Assembly: GCA_964570285.1 (NCBI GenBank)
Contig: CAZMXP010000003.1
Location: forward strand, 1-64,000
Direction of reading: 5' to 3'
Length of the DNA: 64,000 nucleotides
DNA from: CAZMXP01 sp964570285
GTDB taxonomy: Bacteria; Planctomycetota; PLA2
Shown: positions 7,229-15,456 of the stretch, piece after piece
Numbering within the stretch: position 1 is the stretch's first letter
Layout of the letters: every line of letters begins with the position of its first letter
The notes under the pieces: generated by a model
Database searches by the model: none
Told to the model about the DNA's origin: nothing
Seen by the model: only the letters and a program-made list of their open reading frames with translations
Program-made: the position numbers and the translations under genes

Positions 7229-8479
7229 CCCCTGGCGAAGCCGTCGCCAGTACTCGATCCGGCGGCGGATCTCCCTCTCGAAGCCGAAGCGGCCAGGCTC
7301 GTAATAGCGCCGCCCCTCGAGCTCCCCCGGCATGCATCGCTGGCCGCTCGCGCCCGACTCGGTGTCGGGGTCGTAGACGTAGCCCTGGCCATAGCCCAGC
7401 TCCTTCATCAGCGCCGTCGGCGCGTTGCGAAGGGGGAGGGGCACGGGGAGGGTGCCATGGTCGCGGGCGTCGGCCGCCGCGGCGGCGAATGCAACATAGC
7501 TGCTGTTGCTTTTCGGCGCGGTCGCGAGGTAGACGACGAGCTGCGCGAGCGGCACGCCGCACTCCGGCATCCCGAGGAACTCGACCGCCTCCTTCGCGGC
7601 GATCGCGAGCGGCAGCGCCTGCGGATCGGCGTTGCCGATATCCTCCGACGCCGCGCGCACGAGGCGGCGGGCGACGTAGAGCGGGTCCTCCCCGCCCTCC
7701 AGCATCCGGGCGAGCCAGTAGAGCGCCGCGTCGGGCTCGCTCGCGCGCAACGACTTGTGGAGCGCCGAGATCAGGTTGTGGTGCTCCTCGCCGGTCGCGT
7801 CGTAGCGGAGCAGGCGCTGCGGGAAACCCGCGCGGAGCCGCGCCCCGGTGAGCGTCGCGTCGCCATGCGCGCGGGCGTGCTCCACGGCGAGTTCGAGCGT
7901 CGTCAGCAGCGCGCGTGCATCCCCGTCGGCGAGGCGCAGCAGCAGTCCCCGCGCCTCGTCGTCGCAGGCCGCGCCTAGCGCCTCGAGCCCGCGGGCGAGG
8001 ATCGTGCCGAGGGCGGCCGGGTGCAGCGGCGCGAGGACGAAGACCTTGAGGCGCGAGAGCAGCGGCGAGTTCAGCTCGAACGACGGGTTCTCGGTCGTCG
8101 CGCCGATGAAGACCAGCGTGCCCTCCTCCACGGCGTGGAGGAAGGCGTCCTGCTGCCCCTTGTGGAAGCGGTGGACCTCGTCGACGAAGAGGATCGTCGG
8201 CCCGGTGCGCTCCTGCGCGCGCGCGATCACGGCGCGGATCTCCTTGACGCCGGCGGTCACCGCCGAGAGCGGCTCGAAGGCGGCGCCGACGCGCTCGCAG
8301 ACCAGCCGCGCGATCGTCGTCTTGCCGGAGCCGGGCGGCCCCCAGAGCACGAACGAGGGCACGCGCCCCGACGCGATCGCGGCCGAGAGCGGGGTGTCCG
8401 GCCCGAGCAGCGCCTCCTGCCCGACGACATCCTCGAGGCGGCGCGGGCGCAGACGCTCGGCGAGGGGCGCGAACGTCAA
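7226..8479 (-). CDS. rarA: RarA/MgsA replication-associated recombination AAA+ ATPase
   Basis: 417 residues. It begins 'LAERLRPRRLEDVVGQEALLG', with Walker A GPPGSGKT at 47-54, Walker B ILFVDEVHRF, sensor 1 'GATTENPSFELNSPLLSR', and the C-terminal 'SLRASEPDAALYWLARMLEGGEDPLYVARRLVRAASEDIGNADP' region typical of the RarA/MgsA/WRNIP1 family. These clamp-loader-like ATPases act at stalled replication forks. The start codon is TTG (TTGACGTTC), 3 nt after the stop of the upstream gene, so it is likely co-transcribed with it. Length and motifs are complete. Confidence 0.95.
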   Translation of the reverse strand: MTFAPLAERLRPRRLEDVVGQEALLGPDTPLSAAIASGRVPSFVLWGPPGSGKTTIARLVCERVGAAFEPLSAVTAGVKEIRAVIARAQERTGPTILFVDEVHRFHKGQQDAFLHAVEEGTLVFIGATTENPSFELNSPLLSRLKVFVLAPLHPAALGTILARGLEALGAACDDEARGLLLRLADGDARALLTTLELAVEHARAHGDATLTGARLRAGFPQRLLRYDATGEEHHNLISALHKSLRASEPDAALYWLARMLEGGEDPLYVARRLVRAASEDIGNADPQALPLAIAAKEAVEFLGMPECGVPLAQLVVYLATAPKSNSSYVAFAAAAADARDHGTLPVPLPLRNAPTALMKELGYGQGYVYDPDTESGASGQRCMPGELEGRRYYEPGRFGFEREIRRRIEYWRRLRQG

Positions 8480-8482
8480 CGG

Positions 8483-9181
8483 CTAGCCGTCCCGGGTGCT
8501 CTCCCCGAGGCCGCGGCGGTCCATGCGCTGCCAGACGCCACGGAGGAAGGCGGCGTCGCCGGTGCCCACCTCCATCGTGACCATCACCTCCTCGTTGAAG
8601 GTCTGGAAGCTGGTGCGCCGGTTGCCTTCCGTGATCAGCATGCCGGTCCACCCGTCGCCCTCGACGAGTTCGTGCTTCTTCTTCTTGTCCCCCTCGAAGG
8701 CGGCGCGCATCTGCGGGTTCTTGAACATCTGCACCATCGCCCGCACGCCCTGGATCATCTGCGGCCAGTTCGTGATCGTGACGTCGAGCGTCAAGCCCCG
8801 CTCCTCGTGGTGATAGCTCCGGGTCACCTGCGTCCACTGCGTGTCGGTGCCGTTGGCGTTCCACGATCCGCTCGTCGTGTTCGGCTCGTCGGCCGTCCAC
8901 CCCTCGCCGAGGTCGGGCAGGAAGCTCGCGAGTCCGCGCACCGCGGTCTGCTGGATGAGCTTGATCGCCGTCTGGAGCTGCCGGATCGACTCCTGCGCCT
9001 TGCCGGCGCGGTAGGCCTCGCGCCCCTTGTCGATCGCCGAGAGGATCTGGGCCGCGTGGTCCGGTGCAGCTTCTTCGTCCTCGGCGCGCGCCGCGGGGAG
9101 CAGTACGAGAGCGCCGAGGGAGAGGGCCAGCACCCCCCGCCGCAGGCGCGGAGGGCAACGGAAGAGGATGTTCTGGGACAT
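8483..9181 (-). CDS. exported protein of unknown function
   Basis: 232 residues. An N-terminal Arg-rich signal peptide ends near 'LLPAARAEDEE'. An amphipathic helical stretch (about 40-80, 'SAIDKGREAYRAGKAQESIRQL', TPR-like) is followed by a mixed beta region 'ERGLTLDVTITNWPQMIQGVRAMVQMFKNPQMRAAFEGDKKKKHEL'. I do not recognise the family with certainty; the pattern resembles secreted proteins of the GWxTD or DUF3805 sort, but this is not supported enough to name. A TAGTCT hexamer 7 nt before the ATG suggests leaderless transcription. rarA follows 3 nt downstream. Confidence 0.7.
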   Translation of the reverse strand: MSQNILFRCPPRLRRGVLALSLGALVLLPAARAEDEEAAPDHAAQILSAIDKGREAYRAGKAQESIRQLQTAIKLIQQTAVRGLASFLPDLGEGWTADEPNTTSGSWNANGTDTQWTQVTRSYHHEERGLTLDVTITNWPQMIQGVRAMVQMFKNPQMRAAFEGDKKKKHELVEGDGWTGMLITEGNRRTSFQTFNEEVMVTMEVGTGDAAFLRGVWQRMDRRGLGESTRDG

Positions 9182-9188
9182 GGCGCCC

Positions 9189-9194
9189 AGACTA
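9189..9194 (-). promoter_or_regulatory. -10 TAGTCT, 7 nt before the start at 9181
   Basis: TAnnnT hexamer directly upstream of the exported-protein gene and, through it, rarA. No Shine-Dalgarno is possible between it and the ATG. Confidence 0.4.
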
Positions 9195-9209
9195 TCACGC
9201 GGGGGGGGG

Positions 9210-9728
9210 CTACCGGGGGGCGGCGGTTCGCCGCGGCAAGCCGTTCAGGTAGCGGGCGACCTCCGCGCGCGGGTAGCTCGCGTCCTCGCCGACGATCGTC
9301 GTCCGGCCGACGATCGTGCCAGCCGCGAGGTCGAGCAGCCGCACGTCGCCGAGGCCGACCGCCGTGCCCCCGGGCCCCCCATCGTGATCGACCGACCACG
9401 CGAGAAGCGCGACCGTGCCGACGTCGTCGGGATGGCCGGCGCGGATGCGCGCGTCGAGCAGGAAGTAGGTCTCGTCGTCCACGTCCCGCCGGCGCATGTC
9501 GAAGGGGACAAGGCGCCCCCGGAGGGCGGGCGCGTCGATCTCGTCGGCCTCCCGCGCGGCGGCGAGGAAGCGCGTCGCCTCGTGCTTGAACGAGGAGATC
9601 CCCGACAGGCTGATCGCGGCGCGGAACGACGGGAAGGCGTCCGGCACGCAGACCGAAACGGCGAGCGCCACCGCGGCGATCCCCGCGGCGCCCTTCGCGA
9701 ACCGGACGCCGAACCTGCGGAACTGCAT
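9210..9728 (-). CDS. small membrane-anchored protein of unknown function
   Basis: 172 residues from the ATG of MQFRRFGVRF; an in-frame start 12 codons upstream is also possible. A signal anchor 'GAAGIAAVALAVSVCVPDAF' lies near residues 14-33. The rest is soluble with 'DDETYFLLDARIRAGHPDDVG' and 'VRLLDLAAGTIVGRTTIVGE' beta-strand blocks. No family recognised. It lies between the DUF1501 operon and the exported gene, all on the same strand. Confidence 0.6.
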   Translation of the reverse strand: MQFRRFGVRFAKGAAGIAAVALAVSVCVPDAFPSFRAAISLSGISSFKHEATRFLAAAREADEIDAPALRGRLVPFDMRRRDVDDETYFLLDARIRAGHPDDVGTVALLAWSVDHDGGPGGTAVGLGDVRLLDLAAGTIVGRTTIVGEDASYPRAEVARYLNGLPRRTAAPR

Positions 9729-9803
9729 GACCGTCTGCGGGCCGACCACGGCCGGGACCCGCACCTCGCATTTTCGGACGAACGGGGCGCGCCTTGAGGC
9801 GAC

Positions 9804-11021
9804 CTACAGGAACGGGACCTGGGCGTAGCTCCCCCCGAGCACCTGCGCGGGCTCGACGCCGAGCCATCGCCCGAGCACCGTCGCATAGACCTGCCGGAAG
9901 TCGGTGTGGAACTTCAGGTCGCCGTCGTCGAGATCGGAGAGCGAGGGGTGGGCGCCGTGGACGCCGCCCCGGACCGGCCCGCCCAGCGCGAGCATCGGCG
10001 CCGCGGCGCCGTGGTCGGTGCCGAGCGAGCGGTTCTCGCCGACCCGGCGGCCGAACTCGGAGTAGGTCAGCACGAGCACCCGGTCGAGCAGGCCCGCGGC
10101 GCGCAGGTCGCCGTGGAACGCGCCGAGCGCGTCCCCGAGCGTGCGCATCAGCTGGTCGTGCGCGGCGCGCTGGCGCGAGTGCGTGTCGAAGCCGCCGAGG
10201 CGCACCGCGTAGACGCGCGCCGGGGTCCTGGCCTCGACCATGCGCGCGATCTGCCAGAGGCGGCGCGCGAGGTCGCTCGGCGGGTAGGCGTCGGCGCCCT
10301 TGCCGCCCGCGAGCGCGCGCTCGATCCGCTCCGAGGTCGTGTAGGACTGCGACGCGGAGCGGCGCATGTGCTCCAGCGTGGCGCCGTCGCGCGTCCGCGC
10401 GGCGAGGGTGCGCAGAAGCTCCTTCGCCCGGTCGCCGCCGCGCACCTGGAAGCGGGAGGCGTCGGAGATGCTCGGCACGACGACGCGCTCGCCGACGAGC
10501 GCGAGGCTCAGCGGTCCGCCGTCGAGCTGCAGCCCGGGCACATCGCCCTGCGCGCAGCAGTCGAGCGAGCGCCCCACCCAGCCGTTCCAGCGCGCGGGCG
10601 GCGTCACGCTCGCCGTGTGCCAGATGTCGGTGGAGGTGAAGTGGCTGCGGTTCGGGTTCGGGTAGCCGATGCCCTGGAGCGCGGCGAGCCCGCCCCCGTC
10701 CCAGACGGCGCGCAGCTTGTCCAGGTTGGGGTGCAGCCCGACGTGGCCGTCGAGCTTGACGACCTGCGCCTCGGCGATGCCGATGCCGGGACGCGCCTTC
10801 CGGTAGAGGTCGTCGGCGTAGGGGATCACGGTGTTCAGGCCGTCGTTGCCGCCGTCGAGCTGCACGAGCACGAGCACGCGCTCCGCGTCGCCCGCGCCCT
10901 GGGCCCAGACGGCGCGCGCGAAGAGCGAGGGCAGCGCCGCCGCGGCGGCGGATGCGGCGACGGTGCCCTTGAGGAAGCTCCGCCGGGGGATCGGGTGGGG
11001 GCGCGGGGGAGGGTTGGGCAT
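9804..11021 (-). CDS. DUF1501 family protein with Tat signal
   Basis: 405 residues. The start carries a twin-arginine signal (RRSFLKG, then an Ala-rich core). Motifs 'RVLVLVQLDGGNDGLNTVIPYADDLYRKARPGIGI', 'LQGIGYPNPNRSHFTSTDIWHTAS', 'GGFDTHSRQRAAHDQLMRTLGDAL' and 'LVLTYSEFGRRVGENRSLGTDHGAAAPMLALG' are diagnostic of DUF1501, a sulfatase/alkaline-phosphatase-like fold found very widely in planctomycetes. It starts 2 nt after the DUF1800 gene, its usual partner. A role in outer-surface degradation is commonly inferred but unproven. Confidence 0.93.
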   Translation of the reverse strand: MPNPPPRPHPIPRRSFLKGTVAASAAAAALPSLFARAVWAQGAGDAERVLVLVQLDGGNDGLNTVIPYADDLYRKARPGIGIAEAQVVKLDGHVGLHPNLDKLRAVWDGGGLAALQGIGYPNPNRSHFTSTDIWHTASVTPPARWNGWVGRSLDCCAQGDVPGLQLDGGPLSLALVGERVVVPSISDASRFQVRGGDRAKELLRTLAARTRDGATLEHMRRSASQSYTTSERIERALAGGKGADAYPPSDLARRLWQIARMVEARTPARVYAVRLGGFDTHSRQRAAHDQLMRTLGDALGAFHGDLRAAGLLDRVLVLTYSEFGRRVGENRSLGTDHGAAAPMLALGGPVRGGVHGAHPSLSDLDDGDLKFHTDFRQVYATVLGRWLGVEPAQVLGGSYAQVPFL

Positions 11022-11023
11022 GT

Positions 11024-12292
11024 TCACAGCAGGTGCGCCTCCGGGAGGGCCAAGAGACCGTGCACGAGGTCCCGCTTCCCCGTGCCGGCCGAGAGGAGCG
11101 CCTGGCGCTCGGCGGCGGGCGGGTTTCGCCCGAGGAGCGCGCGGCCGTAGTGGTCGAGCGCCTGCTCGCCGTCGTGGCGGATCTCGAGATTCGCGGCGAG
11201 CCTCTCCGCCGCGTTGACGCGCGTGATCCACGTCGCGGTGTTGATCCACGCGCCGTGGCCGGGCCACCCCTTGACGTTGGGCGGCGAGAGCAGGTCCTGC
11301 CCCATCTCGCGCAGCAGCGGCACCGCGGCGGTCGCGTCGGCGGCCATCTCGAAGGCGCGGGCGGCGCCGACGAGGTAGTCGAGGGGCGACTTCACGAGGC
11401 TCCGCCTTGCGGCGGAGCCATAAAAGGAGCGGGAGGAGAGGAGGGTGCGCAGCGTGTGGCCGATGTCGTAGCCGGACTCCCGGAGGAGTCGGGCCGTGGC
11501 GTCGACCGGCGCTTCGGGGGAGGAGGCTGGCATGACGAAGAAGTCGATCAGCTTGCGGGCGAGGAAGCGGGAGCAGGCGGGCTGCTCGAGGGCGAGGCCG
11601 AGCACGTCGTCGCCGCCGAAGGGGCCCGTGCGGCCGAAGATCGTCTTCTCGCCGTCGTCGTGCAGCGCCTTCGAGAAGCGGAACTTGTCGTGCAGGATGT
11701 GCCAGCCGGTGAACGCGCGGGCGGCCTCCTGGATGTCCTGCTCGCTGTAGTGGCCCTCGCCGAGCGTGAAGAGCTCGAAGAGCTCGCGGGCGAAGTTCTC
11801 GTTCGGATGCCCCTTCGCGTTGGTCTCGTTGTCGAGCCAGCGCAGCATCGCCGGGTCGCGCACTACGCGGGCAAGCATGACGGGGAACTTGCCGAGGCCG
11901 TCCTCGAGGAAGATGCGGTACTGGCGCATCATCCAGCCGAGGTCGCGCACCTTCGCGATGCTGGTCGCGAAGTGGCCGTGCCAGAAGAGCGCCACCTTCT
12001 CCCTGAGCTGGTGCTCGCAGCGGACCATGCGCGAGACGAGCCACGCCCGCGCCTTGTCGTCGTTGTTGCTGCCGACGACCGCGCCGAAGATGCTCTCGAG
12101 GCCCTCCGCGGCGCCGTCGCGGGCGGGGCCCTCGACCGCGGCCCGCGACGCCTCGGCGGGGGTCGTGCGCAGCGTCGCGTCGATGCGCGACGGCGGGGCG
12201 CCGAAGCCGGCGCGACGCCAGAGGTGCGCCGCCGCGTCCGCGTCCCACGGGTTCGCCGCGTCGGGCTCGAACGGCTGCAGGTGCTCGCTCAT
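11024..12292 (-). CDS. DUF1800 family protein
   Basis: 422 residues. It contains 'AAHLWRRAGFGAPPSRIDATL', 'MVRCEHQLREKVALFWHGHFATSI', 'GKFPVMLARVVRDPAMLRWLDNETN', 'HPNENFARELFELFTLGEGHYSEQDIQEAARAFTGW' and 'PPNVKGWPGHGAWINTATWITR', the standard DUF1800 series. These proteins are nearly always encoded with DUF1501 proteins, as here. Its start overlaps the upstream gene's stop by 4 bp (ATGA), so the three genes form one operon. Confidence 0.93.
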   Translation of the reverse strand: MSEHLQPFEPDAANPWDADAAAHLWRRAGFGAPPSRIDATLRTTPAEASRAAVEGPARDGAAEGLESIFGAVVGSNNDDKARAWLVSRMVRCEHQLREKVALFWHGHFATSIAKVRDLGWMMRQYRIFLEDGLGKFPVMLARVVRDPAMLRWLDNETNAKGHPNENFARELFELFTLGEGHYSEQDIQEAARAFTGWHILHDKFRFSKALHDDGEKTIFGRTGPFGGDDVLGLALEQPACSRFLARKLIDFFVMPASSPEAPVDATARLLRESGYDIGHTLRTLLSSRSFYGSAARRSLVKSPLDYLVGAARAFEMAADATAAVPLLREMGQDLLSPPNVKGWPGHGAWINTATWITRVNAAERLAANLEIRHDGEQALDHYGRALLGRNPPAAERQALLSAGTGKRDLVHGLLALPEAHLL

Positions 12293-14019
12293 CGCGCCCC
12301 CTCCTCCCCTCCCCGCGGGCCGAGGCCGACCTTGAGCGAGACGCTGAGCGTCGAGCGCGACTCGACGACCTTGAACTCGAACGCGCGCAGGTAGCGGGCG
12401 AGGCCGAGGCCGAGATCGACCGCCTGCTCCGCCGCCGCGCGCGTGTCGCTCTTCTCCAGCATGCGCTGCGCGACCAGCGACTCGCGGTTCTCCTCGAGCA
12501 GCGCGCGCGACTCGTCCGCGCGCAGCCAGAAGCCGGCGTTGACGCCCGGCTCGACCGGCGTGGGCCGGCCGAGGCCGTCGATGAGCTCCCTCAGGATGCG
12601 GTCGCTCGACGCGATCGCGAGGTGGTCGCCCAGGATCGCCATCGCCGGCGCGAAGTTGTAGCGCGCGGGCAGCCCCTTCTGCATCTCCATCTCGGCGCCG
12701 CTCGGCGGCAGGTAGCGCGCGAACTGGATCTTCACCCCCTTGTAGAGATCGACGGAGGGCATCAGCGGCATGCCCTTCATCTGGGCGGTCTGCAGGTTGA
12801 TGATGCCGACGGTGCTGTGGAAGGCGACCTCGAGGCGGAGCCTCACCGACTCGTTGCCCTTGAACGGCACGAGCAGCGCACCCTCCGGGTAGCGCACCGC
12901 GGGCGCCTGCTCGTCGGGCGCGTAGGGGCGGCGGGTGCCGATGAGGATCATCTCGCCGCCGAGCGCGGGGAGGAACTCCTCGACCCAGCTCATGCCGCTC
13001 GTCAGGTTGCCGAAGTTGGTCTCGAACTCGATCAGCGACGGGATGCCGCGCTGGGCGATGAGCGCCTCGCGGTTCGTCCAGAGCGAACCGAGGTCGCGGC
13101 GCATGCGCAGCACGCCGACGGTGCGCTCGGGCAGCGCGAACGGCAGCTCCGCGAGGGTGCCGCCGTAGGCGGCCGCGACCCCCTCGTCCCCCTCCGGCGG
13201 CCGGGGGAGGAACCCCTTCGCCTCGAGCGCGACGCCGTCCTCCTCCGCGCGGAGGTCGAGACCGAGCGCGGCCCAGCCCGCGGCGGGCAGGAGGTGGCTG
13301 AAGGCGCCGGCGATGATCGCCTGGCCGAGATCGCCCGGCAGGCCGCCCGCGGCGAGCGCCGCCGCGTAGGGCTTGAGGTCGCCGCAGGCGAAGAGGAGCG
13401 CGCCCGCGTCGACGAGGGGACGCGAGGTCTGGTAGAGGTCGCCCGCGGCGAACCCCTTGGCGGCGCGCCCCCGGATCGACGTCGCGAGGAGCTGGTCGGG
13501 CGTCACCGTCAGCAGGTCGCCGTCGAGGCAGACGTAGGCGGGCCCGAACTGCCAGAGCGCGGGCAGGCCGTCCGCCGCGGGGAGCACCGTCGTGCGCGCA
13601 CCCTTGAGCGCCATCTCGGCGGCGGCCAGGAGCCTCTCGACGACGGCCGCGTCCACGCGCGCCATCACGACGGCGTGCGCCGGCCCCCCATAGAGCGCGA
13701 GGCCGACCTCGCGGCTCGCGATCGCCTTCAGCGCCCCGGCGAAATCGAGCCCCGTCATGCCTTGCAACATCCCTTGCGCGAAGAAGAGTTGCATCCCCTG
13801 CGGCGAGGCGAGGAACTGCTTCACGGCGGGATGCTCGCGCACCGACCTGCCGAGCGGCGACGCGAGCAGGTGGTCGACGCGCCCGGCGAGGCCGTTCAAC
13901 TCGACGTAGACGGTCGCGCCATCGGGGAAGCGCGAGGCGAGGGGTGCCTCCTCGGCCCGCAGAGGGAACGCGAGCGCGGCAAGAAGGGTCAGCAGGCCAA
14001 GAGCACGCACCATCCGCAT
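12289..14019 (-). CDS. exported DUF3352-like protein
   Basis: 576 residues with a signal peptide 'MVRALGLLTLLAALAFPLRA'. The opening 'LASRFPDGATVYVELNGLAGRVDHLLASPLGRSVREHPAVKQFLAS' resembles DUF3352-type proteins, where a 'presence of substrate' phrase precedes a repeated alpha/beta domain. It shares this layout with the lipoprotein at 60055. The middle repeats pairs like 'VGLALYGGPAHAVVMARVDAAVVERLL' and 'MAILGDHLAIASSDRILRELID'. It heads the DUF1800/DUF1501 operon, so it may be exported with them. The start has GGAGG about 7 nt upstream. Family assignment is tentative. Confidence 0.75.
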   Translation of the reverse strand: MRMVRALGLLTLLAALAFPLRAEEAPLASRFPDGATVYVELNGLAGRVDHLLASPLGRSVREHPAVKQFLASPQGMQLFFAQGMLQGMTGLDFAGALKAIASREVGLALYGGPAHAVVMARVDAAVVERLLAAAEMALKGARTTVLPAADGLPALWQFGPAYVCLDGDLLTVTPDQLLATSIRGRAAKGFAAGDLYQTSRPLVDAGALLFACGDLKPYAAALAAGGLPGDLGQAIIAGAFSHLLPAAGWAALGLDLRAEEDGVALEAKGFLPRPPEGDEGVAAAYGGTLAELPFALPERTVGVLRMRRDLGSLWTNREALIAQRGIPSLIEFETNFGNLTSGMSWVEEFLPALGGEMILIGTRRPYAPDEQAPAVRYPEGALLVPFKGNESVRLRLEVAFHSTVGIINLQTAQMKGMPLMPSVDLYKGVKIQFARYLPPSGAEMEMQKGLPARYNFAPAMAILGDHLAIASSDRILRELIDGLGRPTPVEPGVNAGFWLRADESRALLEENRESLVAQRMLEKSDTRAAAEQAVDLGLGLARYLRAFEFKVVESRSTLSVSLKVGLGPRGGEEGAR

Positions 14020-14154
14020 GGGAGACCTCCGGGTACCGTATTCTCCTCCCCCACGCATACGCGGTGCCGGGCGAATCGGCCTGGAATCGGGGCCGCCCCC
14101 CACACACCTGTGCATTTTCCGCACGCGCGAACGGGGTCAGACCCCATTCACCCG

Positions 14155-15411
14155 CTAGAGCCAGCCGCGGTCGCGGACGGCCTGGGCGACGCGCTGGACC
14201 GCCACGAGGTAGGCCGCGAGGCGCATGTGCACCCTCTCCCGCTTCGCCGTCTCCCAGACCGCGTGGAAGGCCTCGGTCATCTTGCGGTCGAGCCTCTGGT
14301 GGACCCGGTCGAGGGACCAGTAATAGTTGTACGTGTTCTGCACCTGCTCGAAGTAGCTCACGGTCACGCCGCCCGCGTTGGCCATGAAGTCGGGCAGCAC
14401 GCGCACGCCGCGCTCGTGGAGGATCCGGTCGGCCTCCGGCGTCGTCGGGCCATTCGCGAGTTCGCAGACGATCTTCGCCCGCACCTGCGGCGCGTTGGCG
14501 GAGGTGATGGCGTTCTCCAGTGCGCTCGGGTAGAGCACGTCCACCGGCAGCGCGAGCAGATCCTCGTTGGTGATCGGTTCGGCGCCGGGGAAGCCCGCCA
14601 GCGAGCCGTGCTCCTTCTTGTGCCGGATCACCGCGGCGGGGTCGAGCCCCTTCTCGCTGTGGATGCCGCCCCGGCTGTCGCTCGCCGCGACGAACCGCGA
14701 CGGTCCGAGCAGTTCGCGGTGGAGCGTCGCCGCGAACTGCCCCGCGTTGCCGAACCCCTGCACCGCGTAGCTCGCGCCCGCCCAGTCGGTCTTCAGCAGC
14801 TTGCCCGCCTCGCGCACGCAGCATACGCCTCCGCGGGCGGTGGCGTCCATGCGACCGGCGGATCCGCCGAGCGAGAGCGGCTTGCCGGTGATGACGCCCG
14901 GGTGCGACTCCCCGACCAGCGTCTCGTACTCGTCCATCATCCACCCCATGATCTGCGGGTTGGTGTAGACGTCGGGGGCAGGCACGTCCTTCGTCACGCC
15001 GAGGATGCGCCCCACCGCGCGGATGTACGCGCGCGCGAGCCGCTCCTGCTCGCCGATCGACAGCTCCTTGGGGTTGCAGGTCACGCCGCCCTTGCCGCCG
15101 CCGAGGGGGATGTCGACGACGGAGGTCTTCCACGTCATCCAGGCGGCCAGCGCGCGCACGGTGTCGATCGTCTCGTCGGGATGCCAGCGCAGCCCCCCCT
15201 TCGTCGGCCCCCGCGCCGAGTTGTACTGCACGCGGTAGCCGTGGAAGACGCGGAAGTTCCCGTCGTCCATGCGCACCGGCAGCGTCACGTGGAACTCGCG
15301 CTGCGGCCAGCGCAGGAAGTTGCGGAGCCCGTCGTCGAGGCCGAGCCTTTCGGCGCACTCGTCGAACTGGGCCTGGGCGACATGGAACGCGTTGAACGCG
15401 GGGGCGACCAT
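14155..15411 (-). CDS. gdhA: Glu/Leu/Phe/Val dehydrogenase (glutamate dehydrogenase type)
   Basis: 418 residues, the usual length for hexameric GDH. It catalyses reversible oxidative deamination of glutamate to 2-oxoglutarate. Markers: 'YRVQYNSARGPTKGGLRWHPD', catalytic-lysine region 'MTWKTSVVDIPLGGGKGGV', 'DVPAPDVYTNPQIMGWMMDEYE', the Rossmann segment 'VQGFGNAGQFAA' and 'EPITNEDLL...DVLYPSALEN'. The specificity appears to be glutamate, but Leu/Phe dehydrogenases share the fold. It is divergently transcribed from a PEP-synthase-like gene with a 45-bp spacer. Confidence 0.93.
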   Translation of the reverse strand: MVAPAFNAFHVAQAQFDECAERLGLDDGLRNFLRWPQREFHVTLPVRMDDGNFRVFHGYRVQYNSARGPTKGGLRWHPDETIDTVRALAAWMTWKTSVVDIPLGGGKGGVTCNPKELSIGEQERLARAYIRAVGRILGVTKDVPAPDVYTNPQIMGWMMDEYETLVGESHPGVITGKPLSLGGSAGRMDATARGGVCCVREAGKLLKTDWAGASYAVQGFGNAGQFAATLHRELLGPSRFVAASDSRGGIHSEKGLDPAAVIRHKKEHGSLAGFPGAEPITNEDLLALPVDVLYPSALENAITSANAPQVRAKIVCELANGPTTPEADRILHERGVRVLPDFMANAGGVTVSYFEQVQNTYNYYWSLDRVHQRLDRKMTEAFHAVWETAKRERVHMRLAAYLVAVQRVAQAVRDRGWL

Positions 15412-15443
15412 GCCCTAATAGGTCGGCCGGACGGCCGGCGCAT

Positions 15444-15449
15444 TACACT
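15444..15449 (+). promoter_or_regulatory. -10 TACACT, 7 nt before the ATG at 15457
   Basis: Leaderless-type promoter for the PEP-synthase-like gene, inside the short divergent spacer shared with gdhA. Confidence 0.45.
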
Positions 15450-15456
15450 CAGACCC

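Noticed and set aside
12622..15456. A very long + strand open frame running across the DUF3352-like and glutamate dehydrogenase genes
   Set aside because: It is antisense to well-supported genes and is caused by high GC; only the part from 15457, with PEP-synthase motifs, is coding.
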